A DNA stretch of 48,135 nt from Acidimicrobiaceae bacterium. GTDB taxonomy: Bacteria; Actinomycetota; Acidimicrobiia; Acidimicrobiales; Poriferisodalaceae. Made by a program: the position numbers and the translations under genes. Positions 24,853 to 32,982 of the stretch are shown piece after piece; position 1 is the stretch's first letter; every line of letters begins with the position of its first letter. A model generated the notes under the pieces. It ran no database searches. It saw only the letters and a list, made by a program, of their open reading frames with translations, and was not told where the DNA came from. The stretch covers positions 5,317-53,451 of the forward strand of contig PBHE01000017.1 in assembly GCA_002719335.1 (NCBI GenBank). The letters run 5' to 3'.

Positions 24853-25001
24853 CACTCGGCGGGCGCAACGATTTAGATGAACGGTTCCGGCGACAAATCA
24901 GGTGATCGAAGGGTGTGATCGCGGCACGGCTACTATCTAGATTCCCGGAGAATTCGGACGGAGACTCTCATGGCCGCTACCGTGGCGCTCTGGGAGGACC
25001 A

Positions 25002-26258
25002 ATGACGCTTGCAGCGGAAGAAAAACACCTTGACGATTTAATTGAGCAGTTGCTGGATGAGTGTGACCCAGGGGGCCCGAAAGCTGACTTTCTGGGTGCA
25101 CAATTCGACCTCGGTCTCGCCTGGGTTCACTTTGATGAGGGATACGGAGGCTTAGGTGTAGCGCCGAAACTTCAGGGCAGAGTCGATGTCAGATTGAACG
25201 ACGTTAGTGCCCCGATGTGTTGGTCTCGAAATCCCATCGGCTACGGAATGTGCGGCCCAACGGTGTACACCCATGGAAGTGAAGCCCAAAAGAAGCGCTA
25301 CCTACGGCCGCTCTTTACTACGGAGGAGATCTGGTGCCAGTTGTTTTCCGAGCCGGCAGCGGGCAGTGACGTCGCCGGGTTGACTAGTCAAGCGGTCAGA
25401 GACGGTGAGGAATGGATCGTGAACGGGCAGAAAGTGTGGACGAGCCTCGCCCACGTTGCGCGATGGGGGTGTTTAGTGACCCGAACCGACCCTGATGCGC
25501 CAAAACACAAAGGGTTGTCCTATTTCGTCGTTGATATGGAACAAGAGGGGGTTGATGTTCGGCCCTTGCGGCAGATGACGGGAGACGCTGAATTCAACGA
25601 GGTCTACTTCACAGATGCGCGCATCCCTGATATTGAGCGGCTGGGAGACATCGGCGACGGTTGGAGAGTCGCCTTGACCACATTGATGAATGAACGAGTA
25701 GCGATAGGCGGAGGGCACGCACCTCGCGGATCAGGGCCGATAGCGAAGTCGGTTCGCCTATGGGGCGAAATGGCTGATCACCGCAAGAACCTGGCGACGA
25801 AAGATCGCCTGATGCGCTTATGGATCAAGTCTGAAGTAGCTCGCTTAACTAAAATCCGGGCTAGTCAGAACAGAGGCAAGGGCGTGCCTGGCCCTGAAGG
25901 TTCGACGGGAAAACTGGCTTTTGCTGAAAATAACAAAGACATCAACGAATTCAACGTAGAACTCTTAGGGCCTCGAGGGATGCTCTACGGCACCTATGCG
26001 CCTGAACCGTCCAGAACGTCCGGGACAACAGCTGCCAACAGCAGCGACAAAAGTGCGCGTTTTCGGTCGAACTCGGATGTTTCGGATCCCGATGAAGCGT
26101 GCAGTGCACAGCGAAATTTCTTGCGGTCGAGAGCGAACTCAATCGAGGGTGGAACGTCAGAAGTGATGCGAAATATTTTAGGCGAACGAGTATTGGGTCT
26201 CCCTGGAGACATTCGCACCGACAAAGATCTCCCGTTTACTGAGATTCCCAACAACTGA
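25002..26258 (+). CDS. Acyl-CoA dehydrogenase family protein (second)
   Basis: 418-residue FAD-dependent acyl-CoA dehydrogenase. 'WCQLFSEPAAGSDVAGL', 'GEEWIVNGQKVWTSLAHVA', 'RPLRQMTGDAEFNEVYFTDA' and 'SIEGGTSEVMRNILGERVLG' (with the Glu before GGT, unlike the copy at 1046-2194) are all present. A linker of roughly 35 Ser/Asp/Arg-rich residues sits between 'LLGPRGMLYG' and 'FLRSRANSIE', longer than usual. The frame opens at 24915; ATG 25002 is preferred because GGGAGGA lies immediately upstream. Substrate not known. Confidence 0.9.
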   Translation: MTLAAEEKHLDDLIEQLLDECDPGGPKADFLGAQFDLGLAWVHFDEGYGGLGVAPKLQGRVDVRLNDVSAPMCWSRNPIGYGMCGPTVYTHGSEAQKKRYLRPLFTTEEIWCQLFSEPAAGSDVAGLTSQAVRDGEEWIVNGQKVWTSLAHVARWGCLVTRTDPDAPKHKGLSYFVVDMEQEGVDVRPLRQMTGDAEFNEVYFTDARIPDIERLGDIGDGWRVALTTLMNERVAIGGGHAPRGSGPIAKSVRLWGEMADHRKNLATKDRLMRLWIKSEVARLTKIRASQNRGKGVPGPEGSTGKLAFAENNKDINEFNVELLGPRGMLYGTYAPEPSRTSGTTAANSSDKSARFRSNSDVSDPDEACSAQRNFLRSRANSIEGGTSEVMRNILGERVLGLPGDIRTDKDLPFTEIPNN

Positions 26259-26278
26259 TTTAGGTAGTTGTTTGCCAG

Positions 26279-26899
26279 CTAGGCACGGATGGAGAGATGC
26301 GGTGACCCTCGAAAGTGAGCCCTTTCGTTAATGGCACTAACGCTTCGATGGCCTCGAGTTGACGCGAAAACTCGAGACACCGAGGTGTAGTCCACATCAA
26401 ATTTCATGAAGTCGTCTGAGGAAAATCTGAGGCAGTGAGCTAAATAAGCGTTAATCACACCTCCGTGGCATACGACTACTACACGTTGACCCGGATGTTG
26501 TTCGACGATTTCCTCCACAGCCGCCACTACTGAAGAAAACCAGCTTGTTAAAGATTGAAAAGAATCCGATATCTTTCCTGAGGCGAGACGTTCCCATGCT
26601 GGCCGATTGATCTTCTTTAGTAGCTCCATGGGCACGTACGCAGTTGAATCACGGTCAAACTCGCTGATCTCTTCACGAACTCTCGCCGTCAGGCCACAAG
26701 CTTCTTCGAAAGGCATGGCTGTTTCACGTGCTCGTCGCATGGGGCTGCTGTACAGAGCATCAATTTGCTCTTCGCTAAGCCAATGGGCAACTGCAGTGGC
26801 CTGCTGGTGGCCTATTGCGGCCAGGGGAGGATCAGCGGGACTTCCGTCACTGGTCTCAATGTGTTGAGGGCGGCCGTGTCGTACAAGTATCAGTTCCAC
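26279..26899 (-). CDS. Histidine phosphatase (phosphoglycerate-mutase-like)
   Basis: 206-residue histidine phosphatase. 'LILVRHGRPQ' is the RHG phospho-accepting motif, 'ALYSSPMRRARETAMPFEEA' the substrate pocket Arg region, and 'VVVVCHGGVINAYLAH' the second catalytic His. No gpmA-type inserts, so more likely a phosphatase (CobC/GpmB-like) than a mutase. The open frame reaches 27040, but GTG 26899 gives the standard N-terminus and clears the pyruvate kinase promoter region. Confidence 0.85.
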   Translation of the reverse strand: MELILVRHGRPQHIETSDGSPADPPLAAIGHQQATAVAHWLSEEQIDALYSSPMRRARETAMPFEEACGLTARVREEISEFDRDSTAYVPMELLKKINRPAWERLASGKISDSFQSLTSWFSSVVAAVEEIVEQHPGQRVVVVCHGGVINAYLAHCLRFSSDDFMKFDVDYTSVSRVFASTRGHRSVSAINERAHFRGSPHLSIRA

Positions 26900-26950
26900 T
26901 TGCGATGACCCTAGAAGATTCGGAGGCAGAACGCGACGCAGTTGGTCCTG

Positions 26951-26978
26951 TTGACGATCCGGTGAACACTCGTAAATC
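26951..26978 (+). promoter_or_regulatory. Possible pyruvate kinase promoter
   Basis: TTGACG at 26951-26956 and TAAATC at 26973-26978, spaced by 16 nt, look like -35 and -10 boxes. They lie about 40 nt before the ATG at 27018 in the gap between the divergent phosphatase and kinase genes. Based on consensus alone. Confidence 0.35.
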
Positions 26979-27017
26979 TTTCTGGTCTTTTTGTTGAGTC
27001 TCGGTACCTTAGAGGAG

Positions 27018-28451
27018 ATGGCACGACGTACCAAGATCATCGCGACGATTGGTCCCGCGTCACAGGACGAAGCGACCTTGCGAGGAATGATTCAAGCAGG
27101 AATGGATGTTGCTCGGATTGGGTTGGCTCATGGCACGCTAGATGAGCAGGTGGATAAATTTCGCCTAGTGAGGTCTGTGGCCGCGGACCTTGGTCGCTAT
27201 GTTGGCATCGTCGTTGATTTGCCAGGTCCCAAAATCCGTTGCGCTCCGTTTCCTTCAGGCGGCTTAGAGCTTCTGGACGACACGCACTTATTACTGGGGG
27301 TTGACGGCTCGGAAAGTTCTCAGGATCTCATCAACGTCGATTACCCCGATCTGATTGACGACGTACAGCTCGGTGACACCCTCTCGTTCGCCGACGGGAA
27401 AGTTGTCTTGACGATCGAAGACCGCGAAGGAGACCGACTGAAGGCTCGCGTGTTACACGGAGGGAAACTTGATGGGAGACCTGGACTGCACGTTCCTTCG
27501 GACCGGCTTCGTCTTACCTCACCGACAGATGAGGACCTGTCGATGCTCGATACTTTTGTCGAATTAGGTACCGACATGGTCGCAGTCTCCTTCGTTCGTT
27601 CGGCGCATGACATTAGGCGGCTTGGCGTTGAACCAGCGCCACGAGGGCCGATGGTCATCGCAAAGATCGAAACCAAAGCCGCAGTGCAAAACCTTGAAGG
27701 GATCATTGAGGCTTCCGGAGCTGTCATGGTCGCCCGAGGAGATCTTGGTTCTGAGGCCGATATCGAAGAACTGCCTCATCTCCAAAGGCACATTATTCAG
27801 GAGTGCATAGCTCTAGGGCGACCCGCCATCACCGCAACCCAAATGCTCGAATCGATGGTTTCGGCCCCCACGCCGACTCGAGCCGAAGCATCTGACATAG
27901 CCAACGCCGTTTTCGATGGCACATCTGCTGTGATGCTTAGTGGCGAAACTGCGATTGGTAGAGACCCGATTAACGCGGTCGGAACAATGGCCACAATCAC
28001 TGCGCGAGCGGATGAAAAGTTCAGTTACGAAGCATGGGCAGAGCGTATTCAGGCTCTGCGGCGTCGTTCGACGTCTGCCGCCTCCTACCTACGGGTGACG
28101 GATGCCTTGACCATGGCGGCTGCGCGGACTGCCACCGAGACAGATGCCGCCGCTATTATTTGCTTGAGTCGTTCAGGTTTCACCGTTCGGCGTGTCGCAC
28201 GTTTCAGGCCAACTGTCCCATTGTTCGGTATGACTTTCGACGAACGGACTGCCAACCAATTATCTCTTTCGTGGGGAACCCGGCCTTTGATTTTTGATGA
28301 GCAATCGACCCCGGCAGGTACAGCGGCAGAAGCAGTAGATACGGCAGCCCGAGTTGGTGTAGTTCGTTCCGGAGATACGGTGGTCGTTGTTTCCGGTTCT
28401 AGTGCCAGAACTCACGCAACCGACACCCTCAGGGTTCTACGAGTCCCTTAG
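27018..28451 (+). CDS. pyk: Pyruvate kinase
   Basis: Converts phosphoenolpyruvate and ADP to pyruvate and ATP in glycolysis. 'RRTKIIATIGPAS', 'VVDLPGPKIR', 'MVIAKIETKAAVQNLEGI' (catalytic Lys), 'VMVARGDLG', 'ATQMLESM' and 'VFDGTSAVMLSGETA' make it certain; 477 residues is normal. The K+-site segment reads R33-I-G-L-A-H where most enzymes have R-x-N-F-S-H, and the residue equivalent to muscle Glu117 is Lys72. That Lys marks K+-independent pyruvate kinases, and the loss of the Asn and Ser ligands agrees. ATG 27018 is directly preceded by GAGGAG; upstream TTG codons (26991, 26994) are possible starts. Confidence 0.93.
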   Translation: MARRTKIIATIGPASQDEATLRGMIQAGMDVARIGLAHGTLDEQVDKFRLVRSVAADLGRYVGIVVDLPGPKIRCAPFPSGGLELLDDTHLLLGVDGSESSQDLINVDYPDLIDDVQLGDTLSFADGKVVLTIEDREGDRLKARVLHGGKLDGRPGLHVPSDRLRLTSPTDEDLSMLDTFVELGTDMVAVSFVRSAHDIRRLGVEPAPRGPMVIAKIETKAAVQNLEGIIEASGAVMVARGDLGSEADIEELPHLQRHIIQECIALGRPAITATQMLESMVSAPTPTRAEASDIANAVFDGTSAVMLSGETAIGRDPINAVGTMATITARADEKFSYEAWAERIQALRRRSTSAASYLRVTDALTMAAARTATETDAAAIICLSRSGFTVRRVARFRPTVPLFGMTFDERTANQLSLSWGTRPLIFDEQSTPAGTAAEAVDTAARVGVVRSGDTVVVVSGSSARTHATDTLRVLRVP

Positions 28452-28454
28452 TTT

Positions 28455-29216
28455 GTGCGGGCCTACCAGCAGAACATCAGAGAACTAGCGGTTTATGGCG
28501 GTTCTCGAAACGATGCCGACTTTCAAATCGTTTTAGTTCACGGCGCAATGGATAGAGCAGCGGGAATGATTCGGCTGTCGCGCCGTCTCAAAGAGCACCA
28601 AATAGTTCGGTACGACCGTCGCGGCTACGGACGCTCCGCTCACGTGGCACCAGCAGGGTCGTTTTCGCAGCAGGTGCATGACCTGAACGCCGTCGTAGGG
28701 GACCGGCCCACTGTCGTCTTTGGTCACAGCTATGGAGGAGTTATTGCTCTCGCTGCGGCAACTCAGGGAAACTCCGCTCTAATCGCCGTTGTGGCGTTTG
28801 AGGCGCCCCGAGCTTGGGAAGAGTGGTGGCCCGCGCCACCGCCAAGCGACGTGGACCCCGCCGATGCCGCCGAATATTTCGTGCGACGCGTAATCGGCGA
28901 CGATCGTTGGGAAGAATTACCTGAAGTGGTTCGACAACGGCGACGCTCTGAAGGGGTTTTGATGGTCGAAGAACTTCGCGCACAGGTTGCACGTCGCTAT
29001 GACGCACGACTGATCAACATTCCGCTAGTTGTCGGTGTCGGGCAGCGGTCGGGTGGTCACGCGCAACGCGGGGCATTCTGTATTGCCAGTGAGGCCAAAA
29101 AATCGCGATTGGTGACTATCCCTGACGCTGGACATGCTGCACCTATGACTCATCCTGAGGCTGTCGCTGAGCTCATCCGTCTGGCAATTACCGACGCCGG
29201 GATCACCGATTTCTAG
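28455..29216 (+). CDS. Alpha/beta hydrolase
   Basis: 253-residue alpha/beta hydrolase starting at GTG 28455, 3 bp after the pyruvate kinase stop, so probably co-transcribed. 'IVLVHGAMDRAAGM' (oxyanion hole), 'VRYDRRGYGRS', 'VFGHSYGGVIAL' (nucleophile Ser) and 'IPDAGHAAPMTHPEAV' (His) are clear. The acid residue is less obvious ('GVGQRSGGHAQR' has no Asp). Esterase, lipase or peroxidase-like roles are possible; the substrate is unknown. Confidence 0.85.
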   Translation: MRAYQQNIRELAVYGGSRNDADFQIVLVHGAMDRAAGMIRLSRRLKEHQIVRYDRRGYGRSAHVAPAGSFSQQVHDLNAVVGDRPTVVFGHSYGGVIALAAATQGNSALIAVVAFEAPRAWEEWWPAPPPSDVDPADAAEYFVRRVIGDDRWEELPEVVRQRRRSEGVLMVEELRAQVARRYDARLINIPLVVGVGQRSGGHAQRGAFCIASEAKKSRLVTIPDAGHAAPMTHPEAVAELIRLAITDAGITDF

Positions 29217-29239
29217 GAACACATCGCTAAAGTCACGGT

Positions 29240-29680
29240 ATGTCTGAGCAATCTATTCATTTGACGCCGACAGGGCCGCCAGAGACGGTCATTGGCCCCT
29301 ACGACGCCGAAGCATTGAGCGCCTTGTCGGAGGCCCTCAAAGCTGCCACACCAGAGCAGAAGAAGCGTGTCGCAGAAATTGTTGCGCGGTGGCCACTTTT
29401 CTTGGATGGATGGGTAGCAATGGGTCAACTCGCCCACGAACCCGTGGAGGCGTACGCGTACTTCCGAGTGGGCTATCACCGAGGATTGGACACCTTGCGC
29501 GCTGCCGGTTGGAAGGGGAGCGGATACGTTCGCTGGTCGGAGGAAACTAATCGCGGTTTCTTGAGGTCACTATTGGGACTTCATCGCTCGGCCGCAGCCA
29601 TTGGCGAACTCGATGAGCAAGAACGATGCGCTCAGTTTCTGATGCAACTTGATCCATCAGGAGTTCCCGACGGCGAATGA
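29240..29680 (+). CDS. DUF3151 family protein
   Basis: 146 residues matching the actinobacterial DUF3151 family: 'EAYAYFRVGYHRGLDTLR', 'GWKGSGYVRWSEETNRGFLR' and 'IGELDEQERCAQFLMQLDP'. No known function; members are found across actinobacterial genomes as single soluble proteins. Stop overlaps the mobA start by 4 bp (ATGA at 29677-29680). Confidence 0.85.
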   Translation: MSEQSIHLTPTGPPETVIGPYDAEALSALSEALKAATPEQKKRVAEIVARWPLFLDGWVAMGQLAHEPVEAYAYFRVGYHRGLDTLRAAGWKGSGYVRWSEETNRGFLRSLLGLHRSAAAIGELDEQERCAQFLMQLDPSGVPDGE

Positions 29681-30228
29681 AGATTACTGGGGCGGTGCTG
29701 TGCGGGGGAGCGTCGAATCGTATGGGCGAGGATAAGGCCACATTGGACCTACTGGGCCGTCCGATGGTCCAATGGGTCGTGGAGGCAATGAAGCAAGCCG
29801 GGGCGGAAACCGTCGTTGCTTTGGGTGATCGTCCAGACCTGGAATTACCAGTGTTGGCCGATAAGGAGCCAGGGAGCGGTCCTCTGGGGGCCATAATCGG
29901 CGCACTTGAGCAGTACGGAACCTTACTGGTGTGCCCATGTGACATCCCTACGGTTTCATCCGAAGTGTTGCGGGAAATTATTTCGCACTCTCAGGTCGTA
30001 AAGGAGCCGGTTGTACTCGCACACAGTGGGCGCTTGGAGCCTCTAATTGGCGTCTACAAAGAAGAATCGTTAGGGCTCCTCAAGCTCGGTTATATCAGGG
30101 GGGCTCGAGGTCCAAAGACGGCACTCAGGGTAGAGGACTATGCCACAGTCAAAGTGTTGCCCGACCAAGTAAAGAACGTGAATACCAAAGAGGATTTTCG
30201 TTCAGTCCTTCCTCAATTTGAGCTTTAG
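29677..30228 (+). CDS. mobA: Molybdenum cofactor guanylyltransferase (MobA-like)
   Basis: Transfers GMP from GTP to molybdopterin to make the guanine-dinucleotide cofactor of formate dehydrogenases, nitrate reductases and DMSO-reductase enzymes. 'GAVLCGGASNRMGEDKATLD' is the GTP-binding signature (GG-x-S-x-RMG-x-DK), and 'LVCPCDIPTVSSEVL' has the Mg2+ Asp. 183 residues fits MobA. Overlap with DUF3151 suggests one transcript. The distinction from MocA-type cytidylyltransferases rests on overall pattern only. Confidence 0.85.
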   Translation: MKITGAVLCGGASNRMGEDKATLDLLGRPMVQWVVEAMKQAGAETVVALGDRPDLELPVLADKEPGSGPLGAIIGALEQYGTLLVCPCDIPTVSSEVLREIISHSQVVKEPVVLAHSGRLEPLIGVYKEESLGLLKLGYIRGARGPKTALRVEDYATVKVLPDQVKNVNTKEDFRSVLPQFEL

Positions 30229-30274
30229 AGAAGCCCGACGACGGCACTATCCTTTGTTCTTGAAAGGTGTTTGA

Positions 30275-30592
30275 GTGGAACTTCCCGAAATCAGCGTCAA
30301 CCAGTTGGCTTCCGAACTTGCGTCAGGCGCCGCTCTCCTCGATGTGCGAGAGGTCGATGAATGGCAGCAGGCAAGAGTTCGCGGAGGGACCTTGATTCCG
30401 CTGGGTGAGATATTTGACCGGTTAAACGAAATCCCTAGTAACGGTCGGCTGTATGTGATCTGCAAAAGCGGTGCGAGAAGTGCAAGCGCTTGCGAATTTC
30501 TCCGATTGCGCGGGATTGATGCTGTGAATGTTGCGGGTGGGACACTTGCCTGGATTGAATCGGGCCGAGACATCGATTCTGGATCTGTGTGA
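30275..30592 (+). CDS. Rhodanese-like domain protein
   Basis: Single rhodanese domain of 105 residues. 'LLDVREVDEWQQARVRGGTL' is the N-terminal CH2A-type block and 'YVICKSGARSASACEFLR' carries the catalytic Cys63 in the loop CKSGAR. Likely a cytoplasmic sulfurtransferase that hands persulfide sulfur to an unknown acceptor; the adjacent MobA suggests, but does not prove, a link to molybdenum cofactor. GTG 30275 has GAAAGG about 7 nt upstream. Its stop overlaps the RNase D start codon (GTGA). Confidence 0.88.
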   Translation: MELPEISVNQLASELASGAALLDVREVDEWQQARVRGGTLIPLGEIFDRLNEIPSNGRLYVICKSGARSASACEFLRLRGIDAVNVAGGTLAWIESGRDIDSGSV

Positions 30593-31851
30593 CTCGCCGC
30601 CGCCGATTAGACGGTCATTCGTCTTCATCTCCACCAGCGCCCTTAGCTGAATCCGAGATGACTGATTACCAATGGATCGACGAACAGGAGTTGTTCAACG
30701 ACTTAGTCGCGGAGGCGTTGACAGCAGAACGGATCGCAGTTGACACGGAGTTTCATCGGGAGCGGACCTACTGGCCGAGAGTTGCTCTTGTGCAGATTGC
30801 AGTCGCAAACAACATATTTCTTGTCGATCCTTTAGAAGTCGATCTTGCGCCGTTTGCGGCGGTGCTTGACAGTGATGTTCTCTTGATCATGCATGCAGCG
30901 TCACAAGACCTCGAGGTGTTGGAACGAGCCTGCGGTGTTGTTCCGCGTCACCTATTTGACACTCAAATCGCCGCTGGTTTTGCAGGTATGTCAACGCCCT
31001 CGCTGTCGTCATTGGTTGAACGATACATCGGTCGCCGGCTACCTAAAGGTGATCGTTTGACTGACTGGTTTGAACGGCCTCTGCGCCCCGCTCAGCGAGA
31101 TTATGCGGCTAGTGATGTCGTGTACCTCTTCGACCTTTATGATCGTTTAACTACTGACCTCAATCTGCGGGGACGCTTGAAATGGGCGACGGCTGAATCT
31201 GAGCCGTCCAGTTGGTACAAAAAACCGACTTTGCCGGCGGAGCTGGCATGGACTCGAATCAAAGAAGCCCGTCATCTTCGAGGCCAAGCGCGTTGCGTGG
31301 TGTCGGTGCTGGCAGAGTGGCGGGAGCGAACTGCGCAGAGTAGAGACCTGCCGACCCGGTTCATCCTCTCAGACCTTGCGTTGGTAGGGATTGCCCAACG
31401 AGCTCCGAAAAACTCTCAGGACCTAAAAGGAATTCGAGGGCTAGATGGCCGATTCCTAAAAGATCGCTCGGCTGACGAAATCCTTTCAGTAGTTGCCGAC
31501 GGCTTAAAACGAACCTCCGACGACGTTCCCACCCTTGAAGCTGAGGAAGGACCAAAGCTAGAAAAAGACCTTCGAGCAGCGGTGACTCTGGTATCGGCGT
31601 GGGTATCTCAAGTAGCCAAAGACGAGGAACTTGATCCAGCCCTACTCGCTACCCGAGCCGACATCGTTGACTTGTTAAGGGGAGCTAAAACCTCCCGACT
31701 AGCTTCCGGGTGGCGATCAGCGCTGGTTGGGAGTCGCATTGAGGATCTTGTCACGGGCCGAGCAGCTGTGGCATTCGACCGCCAAGGAGGGTTGGTTCTC
31801 GAACCCCGATCAGAGCGGCAACATCAAAAGAAAGAGAAATTCGATGGTTAA
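30589..31851 (+). CDS. rnd: Ribonuclease D
   Basis: 3'-5' exoribonuclease that trims tRNA and other RNA ends. The DEDDy exonuclease motifs are complete: 'AVDTEFHRERTYWPRVALVQ' (Asp52, Glu54), 'HAASQDLEVLE' (Asp107) and 'RDYAASDVVYL' (Tyr172, Asp176). An HRDC RNA-binding region follows from about 215 ('AWTRIKEARHLRGQARCVVS'), and a second helical HRDC-like segment near the C-terminus. GTG 30589 overlaps the rhodanese stop; ATG 30658 (Met24) is a plausible alternative since the first 23 residues look disordered. Confidence 0.92.
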   Translation: MTRRRRLDGHSSSSPPAPLAESEMTDYQWIDEQELFNDLVAEALTAERIAVDTEFHRERTYWPRVALVQIAVANNIFLVDPLEVDLAPFAAVLDSDVLLIMHAASQDLEVLERACGVVPRHLFDTQIAAGFAGMSTPSLSSLVERYIGRRLPKGDRLTDWFERPLRPAQRDYAASDVVYLFDLYDRLTTDLNLRGRLKWATAESEPSSWYKKPTLPAELAWTRIKEARHLRGQARCVVSVLAEWRERTAQSRDLPTRFILSDLALVGIAQRAPKNSQDLKGIRGLDGRFLKDRSADEILSVVADGLKRTSDDVPTLEAEEGPKLEKDLRAAVTLVSAWVSQVAKDEELDPALLATRADIVDLLRGAKTSRLASGWRSALVGSRIEDLVTGRAAVAFDRQGGLVLEPRSERQHQKKEKFDG

Positions 31852-31969
31852 CGACTCCGATTCCTGCGCGTAAATCTGCTAAAACGGAGGGGGTCGCAGT
31901 GCGTTGATTCAGCTAGCTGGTTTAGCTGCTACGCGACGAAGAGGGTGATTTGGAGACGAGGAGCCATCC

Positions 31970-32200
31970 GTGAAGAAGGGTCGTCACCGCCGCTACGAAG
32001 AGGCGCGTAAATTTCAACGAGAAAATGCGGCAGCTTTTACAGTTGAGGATTTCGAATTTGACGAGCCAGATCTGTTTTCTAAAGAAGAAGAAGACACTCC
32101 AGATGACCAATACGGCGGTCTAGCCGAAAAATACGATGACTACTCGGAATTGGCGGCGAAATACGCAGATTTAGACGAAGTCGATGGAGACACAGCCTGA
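31970..32200 (+). CDS. Small charged protein, DUF3073-like
   Basis: 76 residues: a basic head ('MKKGRHRRYEEARKFQRE') followed by a strongly acidic tail with a repeated 'YGGLAEKYDDYSELAAKYAD'. Overall layout recalls actinobacterial DUF3073, but the head does not match closely. GTG 31970 has GAGGAG about 8 nt upstream. A nucleic-acid or ribosome association is possible from the charge split; no function is established. The 118 bp upstream hold no gene. Confidence 0.65.
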   Translation: MKKGRHRRYEEARKFQRENAAAFTVEDFEFDEPDLFSKEEEDTPDDQYGGLAEKYDDYSELAAKYADLDEVDGDTA

Positions 32201-32210
32201 CGTAACGAAA

Positions 32211-32957
32211 TTAAGGTCGTCTAACGGTGGGGTGTGGCAATAGCGAGCTTTGATCTTGCCGTTTATCTAGTTCGGTTCGTAGCCATCCATAAACCACGGA
32301 CCCACATATAGAAGACAATTCCTGCTCCATTTGTAGGTAGACCGGCTGCTTGCCGACATGAGCTTGACTCTCGCTTGTGCACCACCACCAAACGTCAGTT
32401 TCTTCACCGCCCCAATCTCGCCGTTCCCATTCACGGATCATTGTGTAGATGTGCCCTGTCACAGTTTCGTGATCTTCACGGCGAAGCGGTGCTTGCCAAC
32501 AGATTTCGGGCTTAGTCTCCATCGGTAGCACATCGGACTGAATCGCAAGGTGATGGAATGCGCAACCCGCTCCGTTTGTGTGGTCTGGTCGATTTTGGAA
32601 AATGCACGCCCCATCGACTACTCGAGTTCGCCAGTAGCCGTCCTCGTCTTGCCACAAACCTCCGCCAAGGCTTTCTGCTGCATCGATGTATTGCCAGAGT
32701 TCACCTGTCAACCGATCGATTTGATTCCGCACATGTTCCAGGTCTTCGACATCCGAAATGTACGCCCCATGAGTGCAACAGCCCAGTTGTAGGTCAGGAG
32801 CAGGTTCGGGTGCGGTCCCAGGGCAACCTGCGCCATAGATGCAAGTCCAGTTACTCGCAAGGAAAGTAATATCGAACAACCAGGTGCGATGTTCTGCGGG
32901 ATCTTCGAAGGATAACCATTCGCGATCATGACTAGAAGACGTTAACGGCGTCGCCAC
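32211..32957 (-). CDS. Cys-rich conserved protein, YkgJ/zinc-or-iron-chelating-like
   Basis: 248 residues with eight Cys in a metal-binding arrangement: Cys39, Cys45, Cys60, Cys61, Cys118, Cys132, Cys153, Cys193. The stretches 'CIYGAGCPG', 'GCCTHG', 'GACIFQNRPDHTNGAGCAFH' and 'KPEICWQAPLR' resemble the C-x-CC...C...C pattern of YkgJ/UPF0153 proteins, thought to bind zinc or iron. Tryptophan-rich ends ('DVWWWCTSE') are notable. I cannot name a specific family with certainty. GTG 32957 start, 25 bp from the divergent glcD. Confidence 0.65.
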   Translation of the reverse strand: MATPLTSSSHDREWLSFEDPAEHRTWLFDITFLASNWTCIYGAGCPGTAPEPAPDLQLGCCTHGAYISDVEDLEHVRNQIDRLTGELWQYIDAAESLGGGLWQDEDGYWRTRVVDGACIFQNRPDHTNGAGCAFHHLAIQSDVLPMETKPEICWQAPLRREDHETVTGHIYTMIREWERRDWGGEETDVWWWCTSESQAHVGKQPVYLQMEQELSSICGSVVYGWLRTELDKRQDQSSLLPHPTVRRP

Positions 32958-32982
32958 AGGCCCAGCCTACGGTACGTTCATC

